Shown here: one piece after another, positions 26,742-36,149 of the stretch | Layout of the letters: every line of letters starts with the position of its first letter | Position numbering within the stretch: position 1 is the stretch's first letter | Source: Paenibacillus sp. YYML68 | GTDB taxonomy: Bacteria > Bacillota > Bacilli > Paenibacillales > NBRC-103111 | Reading direction: 5' to 3' | DNA: 64,000 nucleotides | NCBI RefSeq assembly: GCF_027923405.1 | Contig: NZ_BQYI01000001.1 | Span: forward strand, 1,342,501 to 1,406,500 | Translations under genes and position numbers: made by a program | Notes under the pieces: generated by a model | The model's database searches: none | What the model was told of the DNA's origin: nothing | Seen by the model: only the letters and a program-made list of their open reading frames with translations

Positions 26742-28967
26742 TTACGCGCTGCAGCTGACGCAATCCTCGACCTCGAGACTCTTGTTGCGAACGTAGTAGA
26801 CGGTCTTCAGCCCGTTCTGCCAAGCAGCCATGTACAGCTCGAGGAACTCGCGAGCGGACAGCTCCGGCGTAATGTACAGGTTGAACGACTGCGACTGATC
26901 AATGTGCCGCTGGCGTGTGCCTGCAGCCTTGATGCTCCAGAGCTGGTCGATCCGATGCGCTTCCTTGTAATACCACATCGTGTCAGCGTTCAAGTTCGGC
27001 GCAGTCTGTGGGATGATGGCATTCTTCTTCTCCTCGACGAAGAACTTGTTGAAGATCGGGTCGATGCCCGCCGTCGAGCCGGCGATGAGCGACGTGGACG
27101 CAGTCGGCGCGATGGCGAACATCCAACCATTACGAACGCCGTGCCTTGCCACCTCAGCCTTCAGCTCCTGCCACTCTGGACTGCTGTAGCCGCGCGAATC
27201 GAAGTATACGCCGCTCTGCCACTCGCTGCCCTCGAAGGCCGGGTAAGCGCCCTTCTCCTTGGCGATCTGCATCGAGGCCTTGATCGCGTAGTAGTTCATC
27301 CATTCGTAGATCTCATCAGCCTTCGCGATATGCTCATCGGATTCCCAGTTAATCTGCAGCTGGGCGAGCATCTGATGGTAGCCGCTAGAGCCGAGACCGA
27401 CGGCCCGATATTTCTTATTCGTAATTTCCGCCTGCGGAATCGGATAGTAGTTCAGGTCGATGACGTTGTCCATCATGCGCATCTGCGTCGTCACGACTCG
27501 CTCAATATCTTCCTTCGTATAGACGCGGCCCAGATTCGTGGACGACAGGTTGCATACGACGAAGTCGCCGCTCTTCACCTGCGTGGAGATGATTCCATCC
27601 TCATGGGTCGTCTGAATATGCTCGGTCGCGCTCATGTTCTGGCATATTTCCGTACACAGGTTCGAGCAGTAAATAATGCCCTTATGCTTGTTCGGGTTCG
27701 CCTTGTTCACCGTATCACGGAAAAATACGAATGGCGTACCCGTCTCGAAGGCGCTCGTCAGGATGCGCTTCATAATGTCGATGGACGAGATCTCTTCCTT
27801 CGACAGCTTACTGTCGTTCACGCAATCGAGGTAGCGCTCCTCCCACAGGTCACCGTAGCAATCCTCGAGCGAGTAGCCCTTCACCTTGCGTACCTCATGC
27901 GGATCGAACAAGTACCATGTGCCGCGCTCTTGTACGGTCTTCATGAACAGGTCTGGTATGCATACGCCTGGGAAAATATCGTGAGCCTTCATCCGATCGT
28001 CACCGTTGTTCGTCTTCAGGTTCAGGAAGTCGAGAATGTCCTTGTGCCACACGTCGAGGTAGACAGCGACTGCACCGGAGCGGACGCCAAGCTGATCGAC
28101 GGCGATCGCTGTATTATTGTAGTTTTTGATCCACGGCACAACGCCGCCTGCGACACCCTTGAAGCCCCGAATGTTCGAGCCGCGGCTGCGTACCTTGCCG
28201 ACATAGATGCCCATGCCGCCGCCATGCTTCGATACTTGTGCGAAGCTCTGGTCAACGTTGTAGATGCCCCACAGGTTGTCTGGCACGGTGTCGATGAAGC
28301 AGCTGGACAGCTGATGCAGCGGCTTGCGCGCATTGGCGAGCGTCGGCGTCGCTACGGTCATCTCCAGCTGGCTCAGCACATCATAGAACTGCTTCGCCCA
28401 GTGCAGCTTGTCCGTCTCCTTCATCGCAAGGTGCATCGCCACGCCCATGAACAGCTCCTGCGGAAGCTCCAGCACCTCCTTGTCCAGGCCGCGGATCAGG
28501 TAGCGATCAGACAGCGTCTTCAGTCCGATGTAGTTGAGGAGGTAGTCACGCTCAGGCTTGATGTAGGTGCCCAGCTCGAGAATTTCTTCCCGTGTATAAT
28601 GCTCGAGAATATATTTACCGTACAATCCCATGTCGGTTAAGTAAGTAACAAGCGAGTACAGGTCTCCGTAGCCGAAGTGTCCGTACTTGCGATTCAGCCG
28701 AGCTTCCTTATATAGATCGTAGGCTAGCAGCTTCGCGGCGACATATTGCCAGTTCGGCTGCTCTACGCTTGTCTTCTCCACCGCCACCTGAATAAGCAGA
28801 CGTTGAATTTCCTTCGTTGTAATGCCGTTGCGGAACAGGGGGAGCAGCGCTGTCTCCAGCTCAAGCGGGTCGCACTCCGGGTAATCCTCGCAGGCGAAGT
28901 CGATTACCTTTTTCATTTTGGAGAATACAAGCTCTTCTTTCGTGCCGTCACGCTTTACGATAATCAT
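26742..28967 (-). CDS. nrdA: Ribonucleotide reductase class I, alpha subunit
   Basis: The product is 741 residues. An N-terminal ATP-cone (MIIVKRDGTKEELVFSKM onward, about 1-90) implies allosteric activity control. Active-site cysteines occur in LSSCFIDT, NLCTEIC and VVCNLSSTNLG, the ten-stranded barrel motif PTASTSLIAGSTAGIDP is present, and the C-terminal shuttle cysteines are DCVSCSA. The start at 28967 begins the ATP-cone; the frame is open for 49 further codons of non-homologous sequence. AAAGGAG lies somewhat far (13-14 nt) upstream. Confidence 0.95.
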   Translation of the reverse strand: MIIVKRDGTKEELVFSKMKKVIDFACEDYPECDPLELETALLPLFRNGITTKEIQRLLIQVAVEKTSVEQPNWQYVAAKLLAYDLYKEARLNRKYGHFGYGDLYSLVTYLTDMGLYGKYILEHYTREEILELGTYIKPERDYLLNYIGLKTLSDRYLIRGLDKEVLELPQELFMGVAMHLAMKETDKLHWAKQFYDVLSQLEMTVATPTLANARKPLHQLSSCFIDTVPDNLWGIYNVDQSFAQVSKHGGGMGIYVGKVRSRGSNIRGFKGVAGGVVPWIKNYNNTAIAVDQLGVRSGAVAVYLDVWHKDILDFLNLKTNNGDDRMKAHDIFPGVCIPDLFMKTVQERGTWYLFDPHEVRKVKGYSLEDCYGDLWEERYLDCVNDSKLSKEEISSIDIMKRILTSAFETGTPFVFFRDTVNKANPNKHKGIIYCSNLCTEICQNMSATEHIQTTHEDGIISTQVKSGDFVVCNLSSTNLGRVYTKEDIERVVTTQMRMMDNVIDLNYYPIPQAEITNKKYRAVGLGSSGYHQMLAQLQINWESDEHIAKADEIYEWMNYYAIKASMQIAKEKGAYPAFEGSEWQSGVYFDSRGYSSPEWQELKAEVARHGVRNGWMFAIAPTASTSLIAGSTAGIDPIFNKFFVEEKKNAIIPQTAPNLNADTMWYYKEAHRIDQLWSIKAAGTRQRHIDQSQSFNLYITPELSAREFLELYMAAWQNGLKTVYYVRNKSLEVEDCVSCSA

Positions 28968-29499
28968 AGTATTCGTCGGGCTCCTTTGCAGTGGATAAGT
29001 ATATAAGGAAGTAAGAACGCCAGCAGCTGCAGCCTCGGAAATAAAAGCGAATAAAAAGCACGCCTCTAGCACCGAATCGTTGCCGCTTCGGGATAAGGCA
29101 TGCCGCAGATGCACGTACTGGCTAGACTGACGGAAGATGACGAGTCATGCCGAAGGCAGTAGCATGAGGGAGCTGGAGCTTCCTCATCGCTTCTCCGCAT
29201 GAATGTTGTGTTCCTACTACATATCGTGTTAATGTCGTCAAACACATACAAGATATAGATCAAGTTTTAAAGCGATAAATTGAATTTACATGATCTGGCG
29301 ACGTTCTGTCAATCTATTATTTTGCGAAAAAATGTAAGATAGTTGCAGGTAGAGGCGGATGGTGTGACAATTTGGTTAAGAGGTTCGATTATCCAGGTTC
29401 GTTTGTGCTACATTATTACATATAGAGTAAGATCAAGAAAGGCGCCGCAACATGCATCGCCTAGCAGCGCTGCACGGCGTCCGGATGGAGGAAGTATAG
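28968..29499. other. Divergent upstream region of nrdA and copCD
   Basis: About 530 bp without a supportable gene. It contains ACTACATATCGTGTT near 29214, a weak match to an NrdR-type box, and AT-rich stretches suitable for promoters in both directions. The copCD side ends in a GC-rich inverted segment (GGCGCCG...CGGCGT, 29441-29482) before its binding site. Confidence 0.4.
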
Positions 29500-31179
29500 A
29501 TGAACGCAATTGAACGGTACTCGAATAGATGGATTAAGCTAGGTATGCTCATCCTGTCGGTAGCGCTAGTCGTCAGCTTGCTGTTGAGCCCGCAAACCGC
29601 GAGCGCACACGCCAGTCTTGTGGAGGCGACGCCTGCGGCAGGCAGCGAGCTGGGTGAGTCTCCGACTAAGGTTAAGCTGATCTTCAATGAACGGCTTGAG
29701 AATGGGCTCTTCGAGCTCAAGGTGTTCGATGCGGCCAAAAATAAAGTGACGGATCGTAAGCCCGTTCTCAACAATGCGCAGACGGAGCTGTCGTTAGAGC
29801 TGCCGCAGCTCGATCGGGGCATTTATCTTGCGACGTATCGGGTCATCTCGGCGGACGGTCACCCGGTGGAGGGCAGCTATCTGTTCGCGGTTGGACAGCA
29901 GCTAGACGCCCCGTCTGCAGCCGCTCCGGACTCCATGATGGACCATTTGCACGGCAAGGAGGACCCGCTCGGTTCGTTTGGCGCGAAGGAGCTGCTCCTG
30001 TACAGTCTGCGCATTGCGTTCTATGCTGTTATGCTGACTCTGACAGGCTGGGTGCTGTGGAACCGATATTTAAGCTTCAGCGGTTGGGTCCGCGAGCAGG
30101 AGCGGCATACTGAATTGCAAGCAGCGCTCGACCGAACGCGAACCGGATTGCAGCAAGCCTATGTCATCATCTTCCTATTATTCATGGGAGCGCATCTGAT
30201 TGAGCTGCTCGGTGAGAATGGGACGCAAGGGCTGTACATCCTGTTCGGCAAGACCGTAATCGGCTATGCGTGGATAACTGGACTCGTGCTGTCGATGCTC
30301 TCGTTCGTCATGCTCGGACGAGGGGCGAAGCTTGAGCTGCTATGGATTGGTGCGGTGTGGCTGGATAAGGGCTTACTCGGGCATGCAGCGGCGATGGAGC
30401 CGCGCAGCCAGACGTTGCTGCTTGATTGGCTGCATCTGGGGGCCTCAGCGGTCTGGATCGGCGGACTGGTGCTGCTCCTAAGCCTGATGTGGCGTAGCCG
30501 GGAGGCGGCTGCCGCCTTCCTGCCTATTATGTCCCGTACCGCTCTGCTGAGCATCATTCTTCTTGCCGTCTCTGGAACGGTGCTAACCTTCATATATTTA
30601 CCTAATATTCGCCATGTGCTTATAACCGAATGGGGACGGTGGCTCATCGCCAAGACGGGGATCGTACTGCTCGTAATTATCGTTGGGGGACTCATACGCT
30701 ATGCGATGAAGAAGCAGCGTTCGCGGACAGCTGGTATGCTCGTTCGCATCGATGCGGCGTTCATGGCAGCCATACTGGTCATTGTCGGATGCTTCACCTA
30801 CATGTCACCGCACCCGGAGAACAAGCCGCTCTACTGGCACGTGATGGGCGAGACGATCCATATGACGACGCAGATCAGTCCGAAGGTGCCCGGAGTGAAC
30901 GAATTCACCGTGAAGGTGTGGCTTCCGGAGCAGCTGGGCAAGCCGAAGCAAATCATGCTCAAGGTAAGACCGACCGATACACCGGATATCGCTCCGCTGC
31001 TTGTCCCGCTCGAGCCGGTCGAGGATGTATCTATTGATGAATCCTACGGCATGATGCGCCATACGTACAAGGGAAAGGGTGCATATTTGCCATATGCAGG
31101 CAGGTGGCAGCTGGAGGTACGCGTGATGGATGCTGAAGATAATGAGACGGTTTACTCGAGGGAAATCGACATTTATTGA
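29500..31179 (+). CDS. CopC-CopD fusion copper protein (YcnJ-like)
   Basis: 559 residues. A signal peptide is cleaved before HASLVEATPAAGSEL, exposing an N-terminal His as in CopC copper sites; the CopC domain (about 37-131) also has DGHPVEGSYLF. A CopD membrane domain of about eight helices follows (about 165-440), with a C-terminal extracellular beta domain as in Bacillus YcnJ, a copper importer. GGATGGAGG precedes the ATG. Copper uptake is known for the family; use here is inferred. Confidence 0.88.
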   Translation: MNAIERYSNRWIKLGMLILSVALVVSLLLSPQTASAHASLVEATPAAGSELGESPTKVKLIFNERLENGLFELKVFDAAKNKVTDRKPVLNNAQTELSLELPQLDRGIYLATYRVISADGHPVEGSYLFAVGQQLDAPSAAAPDSMMDHLHGKEDPLGSFGAKELLLYSLRIAFYAVMLTLTGWVLWNRYLSFSGWVREQERHTELQAALDRTRTGLQQAYVIIFLLFMGAHLIELLGENGTQGLYILFGKTVIGYAWITGLVLSMLSFVMLGRGAKLELLWIGAVWLDKGLLGHAAAMEPRSQTLLLDWLHLGASAVWIGGLVLLLSLMWRSREAAAAFLPIMSRTALLSIILLAVSGTVLTFIYLPNIRHVLITEWGRWLIAKTGIVLLVIIVGGLIRYAMKKQRSRTAGMLVRIDAAFMAAILVIVGCFTYMSPHPENKPLYWHVMGETIHMTTQISPKVPGVNEFTVKVWLPEQLGKPKQIMLKVRPTDTPDIAPLLVPLEPVEDVSIDESYGMMRHTYKGKGAYLPYAGRWQLEVRVMDAEDNETVYSREIDIY

Positions 31180-31316
31180 TATAGTTCGACTTGTTTCTAC
31201 ATAAATTAACGTTTTCTAAATGATGGATAGGTCGAAAAGGGTAAAAATATGTTGTCCTTTGGAGCTACTCGCATTACAATAGGGGTATACCTTTCATTAG
31301 GAAGCAGAGGTTCATC

Positions 31317-33062
31317 ATGGAAACTAAGATATTTCATCCGGATATGAATCCGAACAGAAGGCCAACCTGGTACGAGGTCGTTATTCAGCAAGTGCTGCTG
31401 CTGCGGCTATGGTTCGTATTCGTCGGCTCGGTGATCGTCTTGTTGTCCCTCCGGCAACTCGTCGGTATTCCTAATGGAGTGCTAGAATACATACAAGGTT
31501 TGTCTTCCCTACTGATAACGTTGCCTTTATTGTACATTGCCTTGCGACATGCGAGCCGCCAACATTATAAATATATAACAGCGGCGCTTGCCACCGTGTT
31601 TATGATCGAATGCATCGGCTTTGGACTGAAGCTGCTCGGCCTGACAACACAGCTATCGTGGTGGTGTGTTTGGTTTGACCTGCTCTACTTGCTTATCGTC
31701 ACTACGCCCATGCTGTTCTTAGTTGCGTCTGATATCGTACAGCGCGCACACACGGTCAATCAGCTTACGCATCTGGCGTATCATGATTCATTGACAGGCT
31801 TGCCCAATCGTCAGAAGTTCCAGCAGTCTCTAGGGGAATCGATCGACGCGACCAAGCTGACCGCAGGTCAGCTGTCGGTCATACTGATCGATCTGGATCG
31901 GTTCAAGCATGTGAACGAGACGTTCGGACATGCCTTCGGCGACCAGCTTCTCATCGAGGCGTCTGAACGATTGAAGGATGGGCTGCATGCAGCAGCAGTC
32001 GTGTCGAGGCAGGGCGGAGACGAGTTTTCTATTCTAGTCGAAAATACAGCACATCCTGAGGAAGCAGAGAAGACGGCGCAGACGATCATTCATCTGCTGA
32101 ATCAGCCGTTCTCGATGGACGGGCACCTGCTTCGCGTCGGCTGCAGTGTGGGCATTGCGATGTATCCGCGTGATGGCGAGGATGCGATTACGCTCATGAA
32201 GAATGCCGATACCGCCTTGTATCAGGCGAAGGAGCGGGGGAAGAACGGCTATCGTTTTTTCCAAGCGGAGATGAACGACACCGTTATTCAGAAGCTCGTG
32301 ATGGAGGAATGGCTGAACCAGGCGCTCGAGCAAGAGGAGTTTATGCTGCTGTACCAGCCACAGGTCGACATCTTTACCAATCGAGTGAATGGGATGGAGG
32401 CGTTAATTCGTTGGAACCATCCTCGTCTAGGCTTCATATCGCCAGGAGATTTCATTCCGCTAGCGGAGGAGACCGGTCTGATTATTCCGATCGGGGAATG
32501 GGTGCTGCGCACGGCCTGTAAGCAGAACAAGGCTTGGCAGGTGGCGGGCTTTGCGCCGCTGAAGGTGGCGGTGAACATATCGCCGATCCAGTTCTATCAG
32601 GAGGACTTCGTGCGGGTCGTGCTTCATGCACTGGAGGAGAGCGGACTGGAGCCGCAATACTTGGAGCTCGAGATTACCGAAGGCATCGCGATGTACAATG
32701 TCGAGCAGGTGATTGAGAAGCTGCAGATGCTTCGAGGTCTTGGCGTGCACATCTCGATGGACGACTTCGGCACTGGCTATTCCTCGCTCAGCTACTTGAA
32801 GAAGTTCCCGATCACGAAGCTGAAGATCGCGCAGCAGTTCGTCCGTGATATTACGGTGGACCCGGACGATGCGGCGATCGTTCAGGCCATTATGGCGATG
32901 GCGAGCAGCCTTAAGCTCAACGTCATCGCGGAAGGTGTTGAGACCGAGGAGCAGCTCTCGTTCCTCCTCGACGTGAAATGCCGCGAGATCCAGGGCTACA
33001 TCTATTCGAAGCCAATCCCGGTTAATGAATTTACAAGCTTGCTTCAGCGTATATCGAGCTGA
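31317..33062 (+). CDS. Membrane GGDEF-EAL c-di-GMP protein
   Basis: 581 residues. Four or five N-terminal transmembrane helices (about 25-145) are followed by a GGDEF domain (about 160-320) with intact GGDEF, start motif HDSLTGLPNRQKF and no RxxD inhibitory site. An EAL domain (about 330-575) has EALIRW, the DDFGTGYSSLSYLKKFP loop and the EGVETEEQ motif, so phosphodiesterase activity is likely; the GGDEF half may be catalytic or GTP-sensing. No sensory domain is recognised in the membrane part. A terminator follows. Confidence 0.9.
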   Translation: METKIFHPDMNPNRRPTWYEVVIQQVLLLRLWFVFVGSVIVLLSLRQLVGIPNGVLEYIQGLSSLLITLPLLYIALRHASRQHYKYITAALATVFMIECIGFGLKLLGLTTQLSWWCVWFDLLYLLIVTTPMLFLVASDIVQRAHTVNQLTHLAYHDSLTGLPNRQKFQQSLGESIDATKLTAGQLSVILIDLDRFKHVNETFGHAFGDQLLIEASERLKDGLHAAAVVSRQGGDEFSILVENTAHPEEAEKTAQTIIHLLNQPFSMDGHLLRVGCSVGIAMYPRDGEDAITLMKNADTALYQAKERGKNGYRFFQAEMNDTVIQKLVMEEWLNQALEQEEFMLLYQPQVDIFTNRVNGMEALIRWNHPRLGFISPGDFIPLAEETGLIIPIGEWVLRTACKQNKAWQVAGFAPLKVAVNISPIQFYQEDFVRVVLHALEESGLEPQYLELEITEGIAMYNVEQVIEKLQMLRGLGVHISMDDFGTGYSSLSYLKKFPITKLKIAQQFVRDITVDPDDAAIVQAIMAMASSLKLNVIAEGVETEEQLSFLLDVKCREIQGYIYSKPIPVNEFTSLLQRISS

Positions 33063-33069
33063 GCACTAT

Positions 33070-33101
33070 GCCTGTCCGAGTTGTATGCGGACAGGCTTTT
33101 T
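33070..33101 (+). terminator. Terminator after the GGDEF-EAL gene
   Basis: A 9-bp stem GCCTGTCCG/CGGACAGGC is followed by TTTTT, 7 nt past the stop. Confidence 0.9.
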
Positions 33102-33173
33102 GTGCGCGCGGGCGAGTCTGGGGCCCGCCGGAGGTGGTGCGTTACGATGGGAATCATCGTAACAGTAGGCGCC

Positions 33174-33854
33174 TTACCTTCGAAGTAAGGCGTATACTTT
33201 TTCCTCGCTAATCTGGTACATGTTGATGCGTTGTTGACCTCGGCCTGCGGGAGATACGAGGCCCTGATGCATGAGTCGCTTCAATAATCGACTCGCTTTC
33301 TGGTTCTCGATCGTTAGCAGCTTGCAGACGTCACCGGGAGTGATTCGGCCGCCGATCCTTGCGGCATAACGTAGCACCTCGCGTTCTTCCAGTGTGATCG
33401 TCCACTCGTCCATGGTCCCGCCGAACCATTTTCCGATTAGCTGCCCGATCATTTGCTCACATTGACGGGGCTGTGCCTTGATGTCGTGATAAGAAAACCG
33501 TAGAATTTGCCAACCGTCGATGATTAAATGGTTTTGCCTCGTACGCTCATCAGAAAATTGCTGCTGTGTGATCCGGTCTATGGCGTGCGTATCCATTCCA
33601 TCAATCTCAATAGCAAGCCGCAGCCCTCCGCGCAAGTATGCGAAATCCAAGTAGCGTACCCCATCACGAAAGTCACTTACCTCGTATTCCGGATGCAAAT
33701 ACTCGAATTGTTGAAGGGCAGGCCACCATACGGTTTCAAGAAAGCCTCTCTCTGCATGACCCTGTCCGTGCTCTAGCCTTCCTCTCCGGAAGCCCGTCCG
33801 TTTGTTCAGATGATCAGATAAGCAGGCAGCATGTACGCGATCAAAGGTGTTCAT
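33174..33854 (-). CDS. DUF559/Vsr-like nuclease domain fused to winged helix
   Basis: 226 residues. The N-terminal part (about 40-145) has an endonuclease-like core: VRYLDFAYLRGGLRLAIEID (Asp, then E-x-D), DERTRQNHLIIDGWQILRF and a following Gln/Arg-rich helix, as in DUF559/very-short-patch-repair-like proteins. The C-terminal part (about 155-226) is a MarR-like winged helix (ITPGDVCKLLTIENQKASRL...). ATG 33854 has AGAGGAGG upstream. Substrate and role are unknown. Confidence 0.7.
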   Translation of the reverse strand: MNTFDRVHAACLSDHLNKRTGFRRGRLEHGQGHAERGFLETVWWPALQQFEYLHPEYEVSDFRDGVRYLDFAYLRGGLRLAIEIDGMDTHAIDRITQQQFSDERTRQNHLIIDGWQILRFSYHDIKAQPRQCEQMIGQLIGKWFGGTMDEWTITLEEREVLRYAARIGGRITPGDVCKLLTIENQKASRLLKRLMHQGLVSPAGRGQQRINMYQISEEKVYALLRR

Positions 33855-33952
33855 CACGAAAAGCCTCCTCTATATCGTTCGATATTTTCACCTCGTGACA
33901 ACAGGGGGTAGCAGGTCGCCCAATCCGCTGTCCTCCTGTCCGACCTGCGCGC

Positions 33953-34001
33953 AAAAAAAACGCCGTTCATTCCAAGCACAGGAGTGCAAGGGAAAACGGC
34001 G
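33953..34001 (-). terminator. Minus-strand terminator without an obvious gene
   Basis: CGCCGTT / AACGGCG arms around a 27-nt loop; on the minus strand an eight-T run follows. The 300 bp it would terminate (34002-34320) contain only very short minus-strand frames, so a lost gene or a small RNA is possible. Confidence 0.5.
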
Positions 34002-34324
34002 CATACTTTACGACCACGAGGCTTAATTTCAATTACATTCACTATGCAATATGACTACCTGCTATGTAAATGCAGAGCCTGTCTTACCCCTACTTACGGG
34101 CTTGCCCATGGCAATTTATAACGCATATCGTTTAGGCTGTTCATCGTTTACGGAATCAAGAGTTAAGATCGTTGCGATAGAATATCTTGTCTAACAACCT
34201 GACCAAGCGAATCCATGATATCCTTAAGGTTCCTACGCCAGAAAGGAGGTCAGATCGCTAGAAAGGGTTACTTTGCTAGTTTACCTAATTTTATAACGAT
34301 CAACCAGTCCCATGTTAACATGTA

Positions 34325-34662
34325 TTGATGAAATTCTATCTTCCTTTAGCCCCTGCTTCTCCCGAAAGGCTGCTTACTGAGCAGCCTGTCCGCAAAGCGG
34401 GTCGAGGGCGTCAGCCCATGGAGGGCAAGCTGCTTAAACTCGCGGCGTTGTTTCACATGCTTGCGTCCGAGTTTCAATCCGTTAAGGTCACGATCTATAG
34501 CAAGGAGGAGCTCGTCTCTTATCTATGTCTAGACTTGCTGTGGGACAGGGACTGTACCAAGATCTTCGCTTCGTTATGGTCAGACAAGGTGACCGTCACT
34601 CCATTCTCGTAAGCACCGACCTGTCGTTGGAAGCGATGGAGATTATTACGTTATATGGGTAA
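34325..34662 (+). pseudogene. IS4-type transposase remnant
   Basis: The first frame (GRGRQPMEGKLLKLAALF, VTIYSKEELVSYLCLDLLW) changes frame near 34545 and continues as GQGLYQDLRFVMVRQGDRHS, ILVSTDLSLEAMEIITLYG, stop. The order of motifs matches the central part of IS4-type DDE transposases (DLLW, QGLY.LRFV, STDLSL). Both ends are missing and the element is inactive. 34663-34857 shows no supportable gene. Confidence 0.65.
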
Positions 34663-34857
34663 CGATTCATTTGCGCAACTCGATTTTTCCATGTTTGCTG
34701 TCCAGTATAGGCCTTCGTTACCATATGTGGTCGCTCGGTGTACAGGGGAAGGCACGATAAATATATGAAATAATAAGGAGGAATATGGGGGAAATTGACG
34801 AATATGTATAAGTGGTAATATATACCTATAAGTAACGTTGAGGGGGAATATACAGGC

Positions 34858-35394
34858 GTGCAACGTGAGACTAGAACCACATTTAAACAAACAAACAAAC
34901 CAACTTCTGCCCAAACCAGCAGCAGGACGGTTAGCGGTCAAGCTCAGGTGACGAGTTCCCAAGTAAGCAGGGGTACTGCAAGTCAAACAGTCGGGGCTGT
35001 TAATCCCTCAAATGCTTCTGCCAATAATTCTGTTGTCTGTCGAACATGTAACGGAACACAAATCGTAGCCAATAAAAGAGGCTATAGCTTTGCTAATATG
35101 TTCTTAGCTTTAGGATGGATGACTTTAATTCCGATCCTAATCACTATTATCTTAGTACTTGTAACAACCCTTTTACTATGGAACGGTGGTACGTCCGTTT
35201 TGAACGCAATGAACTTTTCGAGCGCATCAATAATTGATGGAATAATAGGTGTTATTATGCTCTTATGTTTGGTTTCGTTAAGTTTATCCCTGCCAGTAAG
35301 CATACTTATTGGGTTTAAGGGGAGAAGCGAGCTTGTAAACAATTGTATGAATTGCGGGTTCAAATGGACACCTGGTAAAAGTAAAAAGAAGTAA
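34858..35394 (+). CDS. Membrane protein with split zinc-ribbon cysteines
   Basis: 178 residues. A Thr/Ser/Gln-rich N-terminus (about 1-58) precedes a CRTC motif (about 61-64), two transmembrane helices (about 82-102 and 124-147) and a C-terminal CMNC. The two Cys pairs could form one zinc ribbon on the cytoplasmic side of a hairpin membrane protein. The start is a GTG with GAGGGGGAA upstream. No family is recognised; AT-rich codon use contrasts with neighbours, suggesting acquisition. Confidence 0.6.
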   Translation: MQRETRTTFKQTNKPTSAQTSSRTVSGQAQVTSSQVSRGTASQTVGAVNPSNASANNSVVCRTCNGTQIVANKRGYSFANMFLALGWMTLIPILITIILVLVTTLLLWNGGTSVLNAMNFSSASIIDGIIGVIMLLCLVSLSLSLPVSILIGFKGRSELVNNCMNCGFKWTPGKSKKK

Positions 35395-35489
35395 AGACAA
35401 TTTAGTTCAGCGATATATGGATAACGTGGTATGGGCAGATTATATGCCGCTAAGCACCTAGATGCACCCATCAGAGGAAGTGACCCATC

Positions 35490-35945
35490 ATGAACAGTCT
35501 ATGTATCATCCCGTGCGGCTCGAGGAAAATATGGGACGCAGACCCGTCGGCTCAGGGGGCCTATCCGGCCAGATATGCCTACGTGGCGACGCTGCACCGC
35601 AAGTGTCAGACGTACGCGACACAGCATGATCTTAGCTGGGTCATCTTGTCGGCGAAGCATGGCTTCCTCCTGCCGGACGATGAAGTGCCGGGCAATTACA
35701 ACGTCGCCTTCGGTACGCGTCATCCGGAGGTCATCTCGCTGGACAGCCTGAAGGCGCAGGCCGAAGCGAAGGAGCTGAATCGCTTCAGGCGAGTCGTCGT
35801 TTTGGGCGGACGCAAGTTCAGGGACGTCGTGCCGCACATTTTTACCGAAGCTGAGCGCATTGAATATCCACTGTCTGGCTGCACCGGAATCGGCTATATG
35901 CTGCAGAGACTGGATCAGGCGATTCATAATCATACAGAGCTGTAA
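35490..35945 (+). CDS. DUF6884-like protein
   Basis: 151 residues. IIPCGSRKIWD at the N-terminus, then WVILSAKHGFLLPDDEVPGNYN and VVVLGGRKFRDVV, match the DUF6884/YaaA-like pattern (conserved CGSxK and SAKHG). Members are often near phage or defence genes, but the function is unknown. AGAGGAAG precedes the ATG. Confidence 0.72.
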   Translation: MNSLCIIPCGSRKIWDADPSAQGAYPARYAYVATLHRKCQTYATQHDLSWVILSAKHGFLLPDDEVPGNYNVAFGTRHPEVISLDSLKAQAEAKELNRFRRVVVLGGRKFRDVVPHIFTEAERIEYPLSGCTGIGYMLQRLDQAIHNHTEL

Positions 35946-35963
35946 GGCGGTGCTGGTACATTC

Positions 35964-36092
35964 ATGATCAGAACGATCGCGATGAAGCTGCCCTTCACGG
36001 TGAAGCGGCATCATCACAGCTTCGGACCTTTTCCCGATGAGAGGAGGGAGCTGCCGTACAGCTATCATATCGAGGAGCGGAACCACCAGTAA
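35964..36092 (+). CDS. Candidate 42-residue protein
   Basis: An ATG 18 nt after the DUF6884-like gene opens MIRTIAMKLPFTVKRHHHSF then GPFPDERRELPYSYHIEERN and a stop. Composition is similar to the neighbours' coding sequence. AAGGCGGTG upstream is a weak binding site. The family is unknown. Confidence 0.4.
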   Translation: MIRTIAMKLPFTVKRHHHSFGPFPDERRELPYSYHIEERNHQ

Positions 36093-36149
36093 ATACGAGA
36101 TCGTTTGCATGTCTTGAGCATCATCATGTATGGTCAGGAGGGGATAGGC

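Noticed and set aside
26904-28640. Long antisense frame (578 codons) opposite nrdA
   Set aside because: It is a codon-bias shadow; NrdA is unmistakable on the other strand and the antisense translation has no domain pattern.
29214-29250. NrdR boxes upstream of nrdA
   Set aside because: ACTACATATCGTGT and a second weaker segment only partly match the consensus, and the spacing is not convincing. A motif scan would decide.
34325-34612. 95-codon frame as a novel gene
   Set aside because: Together with the next frame it matches the middle of an IS4-type transposase, so it is a relic.
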